A DNA stretch of 29,325 bases, taken from assembly GCA_900073065.1 (NCBI GenBank), contig FJOG01000036.1, positions 98,513 to 127,837 of the forward strand, given 5' to 3'. The notes under the pieces were generated by a model that was given only the letters and a program-made list of their open reading frames with translations, ran no database searches and was not told the origin of the DNA. The DNA is from Phialocephala subalpina (Eukaryota > Ascomycota > Leotiomycetes > Helotiales > Mollisiaceae). The position numbers and the translations under genes are program-made. Position 1 is the first letter of the stretch, and each line of letters starts with the position of its first letter. Positions 9,990 to 19,797 of the stretch are shown one piece after another.

Positions 9990-11183
9990 TCATCGACTCG
10001 CAATGCCATTTCCGATCTGACTCTGAAACGCGACCGCCGCAACAAGAGCATCAAGCGCCGAGCTCTGCGTCGAAGCATTGGCAGGAGTAACGAACGGTCC
10101 ACTCCAATCAACGCTCAACTCGTTCGTCGCATCTCGATCCTTCGTCCAGATGCTATTTGCGTTCGAAGCAATGAAGCTCAAATACGATGCGTCGGGAGAG
10201 GCACTTTGCAAGATCTGCAAATTCCGCATGAATACACCCTTGAATTGGGATCCGTCAGCTCCACAATTCGGCTCGCATGGATCATGCAAAACTCCATTGG
10301 CATCTCCAAGCGCATTGATCGCTGCTGTTGCGATGTTTTTTGCTGACGTGATGTAGCTGGAGTTTGGTGAGGCTTTGTTGAGTTCGACGAGTGCGCCGAG
10401 AATCACGCCTTGGTTGTAGGACCAGACTGTTCCGTTGTTGTTTTTGCACGTGTTGAAGTCGAGGCCGTCGTTGATGTTGTTTTTGGAGTTGATCATTCCG
10501 GTGCCTTGGAACCATTGCCATTGCTTTGTGGCAATGTCGGTGTAGAACTGTTTCTGGGAACCCATCCGGTTTGCGAGATGGGAGGCAACTGAAAGATAGA
10601 GCTCGTTGGCGATGGCGTTGACATAGGTGTTTGCCTTGTCCCACCAGATGCCGCCTCCGCATTTTGGTTCAGTTCCATTCTTCATGTCGTTGAAGATGTC
10701 GACAGCGGTGGTGAGATAATCCTGGTTTCCCGTGATGTCGTAAGCTTGGATCCAGTTGAGGGCCCACCATCCCTCGTCGTCGTAGTAGCCATTGAGAAAT
10801 CCTTTAGGATTGATAGCAGCTTCCATCTGGACATCGGCTGCAGCTGCAGCACTGGCGGTGGTGATGGTTTGCATGTTGAAGTCCGGCATGATAATCTTCG
10901 TTTGTTGAAGATTGGTGTTTTGAGCAGCAACGAGACTGTTCGCCAACACCGAAGTCACTTGTGACTTGACCTTGGAATTGACTGCAGCAAAGTCTCCAAG
11001 TGTAGTGAGTACGTTGGCACTATTCCACCATCCTGTCGTATCATAGATACCGGTACTGTTGTTGTACCATTTCTGCAGCGTGGTGAATGCTGCCTCTGCA
11101 TTCGAAGTATAATCCGCTGCAGACAACTGGCTCTGGACAGCTACCGAGACAAACAACAAAGTACGAAATTTATCAAACACCAT
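9990..11183 (-). CDS. Secreted GH76 endo-alpha-1,6-mannanase
   Basis: Intronless 397-aa member of glycoside hydrolase family 76, whose members cleave alpha-1,6-mannose backbones or, in the DFG5/DCW1 branch, act on GPI mannans of the cell wall. I start at the ATG at 11183 because a signal peptide follows directly (about residues 1-22, ending near QLSA); the frame stays open upstream but that part is promoter-like. Catalytic Asp pair is in YYDDEGWW (about residues 133-140). Other family marks are GGGIWWDK (about 176-183), NAIANELYL and WSYNQGVILGAL (about 254-265). Several N-glycosylation sequons are present. The C terminus ends in GNGIASR without a hydrophobic GPI-attachment tail, so a soluble secreted enzyme is more likely than a wall-anchored one. 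Family certain, exact role inferred. Confidence 0.92.
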   Translation of the reverse strand: MVFDKFRTLLFVSVAVQSQLSAADYTSNAEAAFTTLQKWYNNSTGIYDTTGWWNSANVLTTLGDFAAVNSKVKSQVTSVLANSLVAAQNTNLQQTKIIMPDFNMQTITTASAAAAADVQMEAAINPKGFLNGYYDDEGWWALNWIQAYDITGNQDYLTTAVDIFNDMKNGTEPKCGGGIWWDKANTYVNAIANELYLSVASHLANRMGSQKQFYTDIATKQWQWFQGTGMINSKNNINDGLDFNTCKNNNGTVWSYNQGVILGALVELNKASPNSSYITSAKNIATAAINALGDANGVLHDPCEPNCGADGSQFKGVFMRNLQILQSASPDASYLSFIASNANSIWTKDRDATNELSVDWSGPFVTPANASTQSSALDALVAAVAFQSQIGNGIASR

Positions 11184-11248
11184 TATGAATAATGCCAAGA
11201 GAACCTGCTTGAGACTTCCATTTTCGCTCGCTGGAAGACACAACGACT

Positions 11249-11256
11249 TGATATAG
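11249..11256 (-). promoter_or_regulatory. Possible TATA box of the GH76 gene
   Basis: CCTATATCAAG on the minus strand lies about 65-73 bases upstream of the ATG at 11183, a usual position. It supports starting the protein at 11183 instead of the longer open frame that runs to 11381. Confidence 0.35.
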
Positions 11257-11383
11257 GAAGAGGCGTTGAAACAGAGATTGTGGGTCAGGTCGCACAGCCC
11301 TTCCACTCGGGACGGACACTCGAAACCAAGAACGATTGACATGTCGGCGCATGGGCATGCCGGCAAGTGTATGCTAGCCAAAA

Positions 11384-13469
11384 AGCACAGTTGATCTCAT
11401 CTCACGTTGATTTGGTGTTGTTTGATGAAAAGCGCAGGGTAAACATGGAAATCGCGACCGACGTGGCATTGTTGCTGGTCCGGAAGCGGAAAAGTTTCAC
11501 CCCCGCTAATGTGCCAATGTGGCTGACTCGTATTCTCGTCCCCCATGATCCATTCGACTTCTTCCATCGCTTCCCCAGGATACTTCCTGTGATCCTACGT
11601 TACAGAATTGACGAAGGTATTTATGCTGAAAATAGCGAGGAGCTTTTCGGAACGAGCCTATTGGTAAGGTTATTGCCGCCAATTGCCGAGAGTAGCATGT
11701 TCCCTGCTGATGATCTGCTCTAGACGCTGACCATTCGATGACTTGCGCCACGCTTGCGCCTTACTGTGCCCTATTCCCACACGCTAACTGCCCTACAGAT
11801 ATTACTGGTGACTTTATTCCGACGCTGATCTTGACGTCGTCGAAGTTCTTAGCAGAATTCGATGAAGTCTTGGGACGAACGTTCGTGATGATCTTGTGCA
11901 TTGGTTCTCTTACCATGAACTCATCTCATGAGAACCCCTCTTCCGGCAGATATGCTCACGGCAATTACAGGCACATCTCGGGGAGATGGCAGTGAAGCAT
12001 CTCACCGCCAGAACTTTCAAGTAATATATTGCTCATCTGCCCCAGTTCTTGAAATTTCATTGGAGATCGAACTGCAAGCTGTCATCTGCTCTTTTAAAGT
12101 TGGTACTTCACGATCATACTCTGCATTTCGGGAATATTCTTGTCTTCATCTGTCTGTTAATGCCATTTCAGGCAAAGATCACTCTCCATTCGGGTTGATC
12201 GTCAAGCGAGGTTGGTCGAGCCTCTGATTTAGCGGGGTAATAATTGAGGGGCATTATATCCCGATGCATGCACCACGCATCACTCACTCATTCTGCACTG
12301 GAAAGCTAGATATGTCTTGCATACTTAGTGGATGCGCTTGAAAGATCTGTCGTGTGGGCGCTGATCCTTTGCGTAACAAGTCATGCTGTCGTTAGCACAT
12401 ACTGGTACATCACGATGCAACGATCAATTGTGGGTCTTGCTTTGAAATTGCTCGTCATTATCCCAAGCCCGAATGATGCTCTTCTTGCCCATTTTGGAAG
12501 TCATTTGATCTGTTGTCAAGCTTCGAATCACATCTAGCTTTTCAGTACATGTCATTCGCAGTTGCGCGCCAGGCTGTTCACGAATCAGGGATAGTTTCTC
12601 GGATAACTCTCATGCAGCTACTCTTCAACTTCAACGAAGTTTCTAAAGTATATCACACTTGCTATAACAAGCGATCGGCACAAATTCCCAACATTCATCA
12701 GCAAGTTTTGAATATCAGATGAGTTCGGCTTGGCACAGTTCCGGAATCCGGTTTGATACAGAACAAAAACATGCTTTGACATCTTCATCCGAGCGCAAGC
12801 TTGGGATGGAACACATGATCCGAGCGCGGCAACAAATGTACCATTGTACCGATATTTCGGACTCCGGAACCAGTGTATATAGTTGGGTTGAGTACGCAAT
12901 GGTTTGATGGTTTGTTTCGAGTCACTGCCCAGCATTCGAGAAAGAGGGTCACGTGTTAGTTCACGGAAGGATTCCTCTCAGATGAATGGGCGATAGTTAA
13001 ACCACTTGAGTATACGAAGAGATCTCCTTGAATTTCTCAAGCTTCTTGTCGGATTTTTGGGCAGTACTTGTAGGCCCCCTTAGCACGGATTTGGCTTCGC
13101 CTGCTCTTCATCTGATCTTGAGCTTCACTGTCTTTCCCCGTAGCATCATCCTTGAAACGGACTGCATGCGTGGCGCGTTTTATTTCAAAGCTCATCGTGA
13201 TCTCTACGAAAGAATTTTCAGAGCGGCTGCAGCAGTAAGTATCAAAGTTTATTGGCCATGGTTATGCAGGCGGCTCGCTGCAGTGGCAGCGGGAGCAGGC
13301 AGGCCGTGGGAGATGTTGAGACTTGGACACCCCATCTGTTTGTGAGTACGCGCGTCACCTCCGTCCCAAAGATGAAATCTTTCTGTTGAAAACATGCCTT
13401 GTGTCAGAAGCTGGAATATTGATGAGATCAAAGACTCCAAGAACGCTGGCGCGGTGCATGTAGCCGTCA
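11384..13469. other. Long stretch without a recognised gene
   Basis: About 2.1 kb of normal composition. Frames of 60-118 codons occur on both strands (for example 11367-11723 plus, 12618-12935 minus, 13028-13345 plus), but none has a recognisable motif, several lack an ATG, and they overlap each other. Probably the divergent promoter region of the GH76 gene plus decayed sequence. Confidence 0.35.
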
Positions 13470-14502
13470 ATGGAGGGTGGTCCGGAGGGCGACACTAAGG
13501 GCAGAGAATTGAAACGATTTGGTTTGCACTCTTTGTCAAGGAAATTCCTAAAGTGCCCAATGCTCGCGATGATTCTCACATCTCCGCGCTTTGAATATGG
13601 CATCACCGCAGCATTCAAGCCAGGGGATTCTAGTCCTTGGCAGACACTCAGCATGGCATCAGTCGGAAACTCCAATAGTGGAATTACTACCAGGCCAAAC
13701 TTCCCATCTGAGGTAAGATTTCCAACCGCTGAGAAAATATCAAACGATAAGCTGACTTCACAGAAGACTCCTTCAATCGACAATCTTGTCGACATTCGGA
13801 AGCACTACGGAAAGTCATCGTTGAGCTCAACAGGCGATCGTCAAACTTCTCCGCAGCCACTTCAACCAAGTCTTCTTAGAATGGGAACTGGTTGTCTACC
13901 CCTCCTCAGCTTTCTTCAATCCTCCTTACGCGAAGCGAGACCACTACGTCCCATTTGAGTTGAAGAAACTTTTCGACAATGTACCAGGCTATCTAGCACT
14001 GTCTCAGCGGGAATTCATCATCAATCTACTGTCTAATGGGGTTAAGGAGATCCTTCTCGACTACGAAGATCTGTACACCATTGGGCTTGAGGACTACCAA
14101 CGTGAAGAGAAGGATCGCGTTCATGGCCACCTACTTGACAAGATGTCAATGCTCCATCAGAGCAAGCTGTTGGAATTCAAACTCTCCAGTCTCCGATTTC
14201 TTCAGCGCAAGCCAAGATCAAACGGTACCGGGACGAGATTGGAAAGTTCGCCGGCAAAGCTTCGGAGGCTAAGAACGTGGCTGAAATGCTGGCTCTAGAC
14301 GAAGAAGAGAAGAAAAAGCTGATGCATGAGATAATGGAGGTGGAGAAGGAGAGATGTCGTTACTGGGATATGATCTGCAGGGGAACGACGTCCTAAGATC
14401 GAAGGTGGGTGATCTTTAAACAGAGCCGAACCATAGAAGAAGGCACGATCGGATATTGAACAGTGTACAAAGGCATTCTTGGACTGGGAGAGGGACGTCT
14501 AG
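13470..14502 (+). pseudogene. Unrecognised protein gene with several frame breaks
   Basis: Protein-like sequence runs through changing frames. A frame opens at ATG 13470 and contains a canonical 51-nt intron (13713-13763). A second segment (about 13770-13833) reads EALRKVIVEL in another frame. From 13834 to about 14140 a third frame gives a well-composed segment with FLEWELVVYP, FNPPYAKRDHY and KEILLDYEDLY. From 14139 to 14396 the frame shifts again into a charged, coiled-coil-like segment (KIKRYRDEIGKF ... EEEKKKLMHEI) ending at TAA 14394. A further short piece (14437-14502) reads DIEQCTKAFLDWERD. The shifts fall where no splice signals of usable length exist, so indels, by decay or assembly error, are the best explanation. 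No family recognised. Confidence 0.4.
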
Positions 14503-14849
14503 CACCACAACACCCGCTACCTCTCAGACTTTACAGCCAAAATCTTCACCCTCCGACTATTGGCGCAGGTGTAATTTCCGGCATCGTCATCGGTGGTGGA
14601 GCCCTTCTATTTGCATTTATCCTCGCACTAGTCTTCATGATGAAGAGAAGGAACGCAATTGCTCCTCTAATCTACGAAGGCAGTCCCTCGACAGCCGCAG
14701 CACAGACCGACCCACATTGGAGTTATATTTCCAACCAGAGGGTGCAGGCTTGGAATGGGCCGCCGATTGCGGAGATGGAGCATACAGATAGTCTTGATAT
14801 TGGGCACGGTGGTTTCACTACACCGGAGACAAAACTGAGCATTCAATGA
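14463..14849 (+). pseudogene. Single-pass membrane protein, C-terminal part
   Basis: The frame ending at TGA 14847 has one strong transmembrane helix (TIGAGVISGIVIGGG onward, about residues 32-58) followed by a basic stop-transfer MKRRN and a 65-residue polar cytosolic tail. This is the usual layout of fungal wall-sensor-like or Mid2-like proteins, where a Ser/Thr-rich extracellular stalk precedes a Gly-rich helix. The expected stalk (GTSSTTTPATSQTLQP) exists, but in another frame at about 14492-14556. A one-base slip near 14550 would join stalk and helix. No signal peptide or ectodomain can be assembled upstream, so it is a broken gene, or the missing exons are unrecognised. The start used here is only the open-frame limit. 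Confidence 0.45.
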
Positions 14850-15020
14850 GTCAATTGTAAGCTTGGCAGCTTTAATAATGGATTGTTCGAAGCCGGTGCT
14901 CTGGGTTTGGATATTTAATATGGTCTTGTACGATTTGCGAAGCATAATGACCAGGAGAAGTAAGGAGTATGTAATTACAGAGCGGGCAGGGGACATAATG
15001 ACCCAAGACTCGGCCTTTAG

Positions 15021-15716
15021 CTAGTACCCATCAGGCATATAGTCAAGCTTCCCATTCCATTTCACCTTCTCCCGTGTCGGCCCTCCAAACAAATGTCTCT
15101 TCGTCTCCCAATACCAACACTTGTCCTCATGTTTATGCTTCCAATGCTGCAGAAACCTCTCATTGCTTCCAAAATCGACACCAGCCTTCTCACAATCCCG
15201 CAGAGGACATCTGCTATGGCTCTCCCTGGAGAAGTGGTCGATCCATTCTTCGCGCTTCAAACAGACTCCATGCTTTCTGCATTTCTCGGGATACCTTTCG
15301 TCGTGGTCGCTGCCGGGCTCCAGCATCTGCCCGCACGTCCGACATTGTCGTTGATGCGGGCGCACGGTATTGCTGCCATTGTTCGACTTGAATGCGGGAC
15401 TCTGAAAGTTCAGGTTCGAGAACCGTCGGGAGTCAACATAAGCTGATCGACTTGGAGGTTGTTTGAAGCATGGATCTTCCATTCTCGAGATGTATGGAGG
15501 ACGACGATCTTGATTTATAGGAGGTGCTGTCAATCGTGATCGGTATGATGGCGGACCTTGGTACCCAGCAGACCATCTATTGAGACGGGGGCCTAAAGTT
15601 CTTGCACTGTCTCCGAAGAAAGGTCCCTCTTCGTCACTGGTATACGAGCTTGATCCTGTCGATTCAGATGTGTCCGAGTCGGAACTGCCGGTATAATTTG
15701 AGCGTCGTCTAGACAT
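15021..15716 (-). CDS. Cys/His-rich protein with zinc-finger-like motifs
   Basis: Intact, intronless 231-aa protein with ATG at 15716 and TAG at 15021. The N-terminal half (about residues 1-120) is disordered, rich in Ser, Arg and Pro, starting with an SR/acidic stretch. The C-terminal half holds a CRTCGQ pair (Cys 125, 128) with further Cys at 146 and 152, then a C2H2-like unit: Cys 170, Cys 175, His 191 and His 194 or 196 in FLQHWKHKH. This suggests two zinc sites and a nucleic-acid or protein-binding role in the nucleus or cytosol. There is no signal peptide or membrane segment. I do not know the family name; similar Ser-rich proteins with a Cys/His tail are common as uncharacterised proteins in ascomycetes. 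It converges with the membrane-protein remnant 171 bp away. Confidence 0.65.
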   Translation of the reverse strand: MSRRRSNYTGSSDSDTSESTGSSSYTSDEEGPFFGDSARTLGPRLNRWSAGYQGPPSYRSRLTAPPINQDRRPPYISRMEDPCFKQPPSRSAYVDSRRFSNLNFQSPAFKSNNGSNTVRPHQRQCRTCGQMLEPGSDHDERYPEKCRKHGVCLKREEWIDHFSRESHSRCPLRDCEKAGVDFGSNERFLQHWKHKHEDKCWYWETKRHLFGGPTREKVKWNGKLDYMPDGY

Positions 15717-16274
15717 TGTTATGATTGTGGCGAAACCAAAGTAGAGCTTTTTGCTTTGTTGTGGGTTGGTGTGGTGGAGAGAGAGTCTTTCCCTGTGCAG
15801 TCAACACAGATATACCTCAAATCGGCCCAGGCAGTGAGGTACATGCTCGGCTTCGATATGCGAGTCTTCTACGTCAGCAGGAACAGGTACAGTAGATTCA
15901 ACCGCGGCCTCCCAACAATAGGCTTTCTATCTAGAGCTATCTCGCGAGAATGTATGCCGCGCCTCGTCTCCGACAAGGCGGAGACGTGTTTCAGTTGTTG
16001 GGTGCTTACCAAAATTACTCTATGTTTGAATTTGATTGGTGTTCGGATGCGATTTGCGACCATGGTCTCTACACACGAGAGTACTTTTGTATGACCTTCC
16101 TGTGGCGCAATGACGCTCACTGTTTGCGGGACGTTCGGAAGCATACTCGAGTAAGGCGCAGCGCATGCTGCGACCCCTGAACGTCGCGACTTCCAAGTAC
16201 ATCCTGCATTTCAACCAAAAGAAATCGTGCACATGAGATTTCCATCTGCTAGCGAAATGCATGCTGACAGGGGT
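15717..16274. other. Intergenic stretch
   Basis: Short overlapping frames on both strands (for example 15756-16094 plus and 16020-16262 minus) without recognisable motifs. Includes the upstream region of the Cys/His-rich gene. Confidence 0.35.
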
Positions 16275-16708
16275 TCAGTTATAGAATCGGAACTCATTTG
16301 AGTATGTCGTTGCAGGACATTGAAAGTCAAGAATAGGAGATGAAGTTCGTGAGGCTCGCTTACCTCGTTAACTTCTAGCACTCGCCTGAAGGATTCAGGG
16401 GGCTGTGCCGGACCGTTGCCGAGATCGCCGACATAACTTTGATGGCCCCTCGTAGGCTGATATAGACCTGTCGGCAGTCAATCACTCGAACATGGAAGCA
16501 TTATAGATGGCGATGGCGTGTTACCTTCTGTCTTCTTTGCAAGTTTCTCTATGGCAATCACCAATCCTGAGGGATCAGTGAAAGTACCTTGGGTGCTGTT
16601 GCCAAGGTTTCCAGTGAAATGTGAGGCATTACAATCATAAATACAGCAAACACCGCAATTGAAGCTATCCTCTCTCATCGCGAACAGTCCGGGAATATTA
16701 GATAACAT
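16275..16708 (-). CDS. Small three-exon hypothetical gene, about 101 aa
   Basis: Candidate gene: exon one 16708-16525 from ATG, intron 16524-16468 (57 nt, GTAACA..ACAG), exon two 16467-16364, intron 16363-16293 (71 nt, GTAAGC..GAG), and a short last exon 16292-16275 ending in TGA. All joins keep the frame. Exon one contains CGVCCIYDC (four Cys) and HFTGNLGNSTQG; exon two contains SYVGDLGNGPAQ, so a G-(N/D)-L-G-N motif is repeated about 42 residues apart. There is no signal peptide. The frame stays open a little upstream of the ATG, so the true start may lie in a missing exon. No family recognised; the splice signals are the main support. Confidence 0.4.
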
Positions 16709-17024
16709 TGCGCGAAGTTCTTCCTCAGCCCAGCTAATTCATCTGCTGATTCTGATCAGCTGAGCAGCCTGAACAGATTAAGCATAATACAGGCTACAGG
16801 GTGCGTTGCCTTGGAATTGATTTAAATATTTATTTTACATTTAACGGAAAGTTGTATTAATCTACCAGATATTATCCGCGCCCATGGAATCCCCAGAATC
16901 GAGTAAATTAACGCGGGGAAAGAGTTTGTGGAGATTGGCGACTTTATCCCAACTCGCCTGATCAAGCAACAATTAGCCAACGATGATATAGGAAGGGGCG
17001 AGAGAGATCCACGGAATTTCCCCA

Positions 17025-17031
17025 GATAAAA
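17025..17031 (+). promoter_or_regulatory. Possible TATA-like element of the lectin gene
   Basis: GATAAAA lies 45 bases upstream of ATG 17076, followed by a CA/CT-rich leader typical of fungal genes. Weak evidence from position and sequence only. Confidence 0.3.
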
Positions 17032-17075
17032 CCACCCACTCCTTCATCTTTCGAAACAGGACAAACACAGTGAAA

Positions 17076-17759
17076 ATGTTGGTCACCACTATTCTGATGC
17101 TCGCGCTCGCCGCGACTGGTCTTGCTCAAGTGCCAGCTGGATATCGCACTGTGTACCTCACTTCAATGGTGAACACCAAGTTCGTCATTGCACCAAAGAC
17201 ACCAGTCAAGAGCGGTACAACGATCGTCGTGTTAGTCTCCCCACCCATTGAGCATTTGAAGACTTTCGATCTGACATATTTTGATTTTTAGCCAAACCCT
17301 CGACAACAAGCCAGAGCAGCAATGGTATCTCAAAGATGGCAACTCCACAATTCAACTTGCAGCCACAACACTGTGCCTCGATGCAGGTGCTAAAAGTGAG
17401 TCTCGCCATGAATCTGTCCTTTGATATGCTTGGATCTAATTGTGGTCGATCAGGTAATTGGAAGGATATGGCAACTATCTCTCTGAAGGATTGCTCGGCT
17501 ACCGAGGCCGGTCAGCAGTGGAATGTTATGGCAGACGGCAGAATCGCTTTAGCAGCATCGAGTCCTCGTAAGCGTTTCCAACGATGGTCTGGAATGCATC
17601 AGAGCTAACTTCCAAATAGAAGAGTGCATCGATCTCCAATACATGAAAGCCACCGCCAACAACCCTGTCGGCTTGTACAGCTGTGCTGGTCTGGGCAACA
17701 TCGGTGCGAAGGACACAGGCATTAATTGGCCACAAGTCAATGTCACTTCCATTTCCTGA
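17076..17759 (+). CDS. Secreted ricin-B-type (beta-trefoil) lectin
   Basis: Four exons (17076-17230, 17292-17395, 17454-17567, 17620-17759) joined by introns of 61, 58 and 52 nt, all GT..AG and in frame, give 170 aa. A signal peptide covers about residues 1-18 (ending GLAQ). The rest fits one ricin-B/CBM13 beta-trefoil: QQW at about 61-63 and 107-109, with a degenerate third copy (INW, about 159-161), and Cys pairs about 80/100 and 127/146 placed as in trefoil subdomains. Such domains bind galactose-type or other sugars. No catalytic (ribosome-inactivating) domain is attached, so it is a stand-alone lectin. I use the ATG at 17076 and not the GTG six bases earlier. Family call good; ligand unknown. 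Confidence 0.85.
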
Positions 17760-17967
17760 AGTCCTAAATATCACTGGATGCCAGATGCATGGCCGTAAGG
17801 TCAATAACATCGAAGGTACATATTTCTGTACATACGGAGGTCAATAGTATATTGTTCGTGTATATAAATCACCCATTGCTCGTTGATTGTACATATCCTT
17901 CTTCTTGTTCCATACAATACAAGATACTTAGCAGTTCACTTCTAGTTTCTTTCTTTGATATAAGGAC

Positions 17968-18476
17968 TAGTATTGGGAGTAATATATTCCAATGATATTA
18001 TAAAGCGTTTAAAGGGTGACACTATATACTCCATATCGTGTTTTAGTATCAATACGCATTTATTCTAATATTATATCATATTGTACTTAGTTCAATATAT
18101 GGTCATATATTATATTAATAATCACGTGAGAGTTTTAACCTCAAATAAGGATTATTTTCGTATGTATATAAACTTGAAAATCTTATAATATATAATTTAA
18201 AACTAATTTTTATTGAGATTCAAATTATAAGTCTTTTAATAAAGATATATATAAATAAATTATAAGTAATAATTAAAATAAAAAGTAAAGAAAAATAAAA
18301 TATTTATATATTTAATACTTAGTATATTATTAGTAATAAAACGTAATATGGAGCTTCTTTTAATACGTATAATTATATAAATATAATACGTATTACTAAA
18401 GATACCATATAATATCGTCATTATTACGTATTTACGGGAATAATATTAAATACGGGAAATACTACTCCCAATACTA
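17968..18476. mobile_element. MITE with 12-bp TIRs and TA duplication
   Basis: Non-coding 505-bp element from 17970 to 18474. The left end GTATTGGGAGTA (17970-17981) is a perfect inverted match of TACTCCCAATAC (18463-18474); similarity continues weakly for about 9 more bases. The element is flanked on both sides by TA (17968-17969 and 18475-18476), the target duplication of the Tc1/mariner/pogo superfamily. The interior is AT-rich with repeated TACGTAT-like words and no frame, so it must have moved using a transposase from elsewhere. RIP may have altered the interior. Confidence 0.75.
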
Positions 18477-18890
18477 ATAAGGATGATCTGATAAGAAGCC
18501 GAAACTCCAAGCCTGGTTCAGTGAAGTGCGTAAACGCAGCCTGCTATTCCCAGTGCTTCACCTATCAGCTACAACCAATTGACTGACCCGATATCTCCGC
18601 AAGGGTACAATTTCATCTTCCGTTCCAAATATAGCTCTCCTCACTCCAGTGCAAGCACAGCTGTCGTCGACAAGTTCACCAAACTTGAGCTTCAAATCAA
18701 GGAGCTCCTCGAGAATACCCACATCTCCACCTAGTGAGGTAGGAGCAGGAGCTCTATCCATTTCCTTGCTACTCCTGGTAATAGTTAGGATTTGAAGGAA
18801 TCCTCCATCCGTGGTTGAAACGCTGTTGGACAGGAGAGAGAATCCCCGAGAGCGAGAAACGGGCCGACAATGCAAGTAGGAAAAAGTATG
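18477..18890 (-). other. Normal-composition islet with a 105-codon open frame
   Basis: Short GC-normal islet between the MITE and the AT isochore. The minus strand has an open frame (18558-18875, no ATG at its beginning) with an acidic Leu-rich part (LGGDVGILEELLDLKLKF). It could be a gene fragment left between insertions. No family recognised. Confidence 0.25.
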
Positions 18891-19520
18891 GAACTAATAA
18901 ATTCGCCGGTTATACGAAGGAGTAAATATTAATAAATTCGAATATTATAGCGTTTATTATAATATTATATAAATCCAAAGTAAATGGAATACTTATAATA
19001 AAATTTTTAAAATTCTTATTCAAAGTATTTTCGTTTATTAATATTATTATTCGATTAAATAAAATATTTTTATATATATATAAAATATATTATTTAATTA
19101 TATTTTCTAAATAATTAATTCAAATTAAATATATTTTATAATAAAGAAATTTATATAATTTTATTTCCAATAAATATATATTTATTTTGATTATATTTCC
19201 TTTTTGAAAAAAATTATATAAAAAATAAAATAAAAAATAAAATAATTGAATTTCTTAAAATATAATTCTTTAATTAATTTATTAAAGATTTTCCTTTTTA
19301 TATAATATTAAAAATTTTTTTTTTTAAATATTAATATAATTTTTTATATAAATTATATTTTGAATTTCAAATTAAATTATTATTATATTATTAATTAATA
19401 AATAATTATATATTATAAAATTATAATTATAAACTTTTTTAAAATATTTTTTTATTTAAATATTAAAATTTTATAATTTAAAATATAAGAAAAAAAGAAA
19501 AGAAGAAATTTATTTATATT
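18891..19520. repeat. AT-rich RIP-like flank, target of the retroelement
   Basis: Almost pure A/T sequence without frames. With 27859-28150 it forms the AT isochore into which the retrotransposon inserted; its last five bases ATATT (19516-19520) are the left copy of the target duplication. Probably an older repeat degraded by RIP. Confidence 0.6.
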
Positions 19521-19782
19521 TGTGAAGTATAAAATAAAAAGAGGCAATAATAAATCAGATTAATATTAGACTAATCTCTGTTTTTCTGCCAGAGATTCAA
19601 AGAGCTTTTATATACAGAATAATAGCTTAAGAATAATAACCGTATAGCCCTCGTAAGACTTTTTACGCTACGCGTAAGTTTACGCGAGTTCTACGTAAGT
19701 TATAAAGGCTGCGCAACTTTAGGTGGTAATTGTAAGCTAGTTAGAGGCTGCGCAAGTAAAACACCCAATCCTATACGTGACA
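19521..19782 (-). repeat. 3' LTR of the chromovirus
   Basis: 262 bp. Aligns without gaps to the right LTR; differences are nearly all transitions, mostly G/C here against A/T in the other copy, so this LTR is the less mutated one. In element orientation it begins TGTCACG and ends TTCACA. Confidence 0.92.
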
Positions 19783-19797
19783 CGATTCCTTTTCTTT
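19783..19797 (-). other. Polypurine tract
   Basis: On the minus strand AAAGAAAAGGAATCG directly precedes the 3' LTR, the position where the plus-strand DNA primer is made in LTR retrotransposons. Supports the minus orientation. Confidence 0.6.

Noticed and set aside
10282..10662. Long frame overlapping the GH76 gene on the same strand
   Set aside because: Arg/His/Gln-rich shadow of the GH76 coding sequence.
13355..13795. 146-codon minus-strand frame
   Set aside because: Overlaps the plus-strand frame that has a canonical intron and continues into protein-like sequence; no motif and no ATG context that favours it.
17076..17759. Ricin-like toxin
   Set aside because: Only the sugar-binding beta-trefoil is present; there is no catalytic chain in or near the gene.
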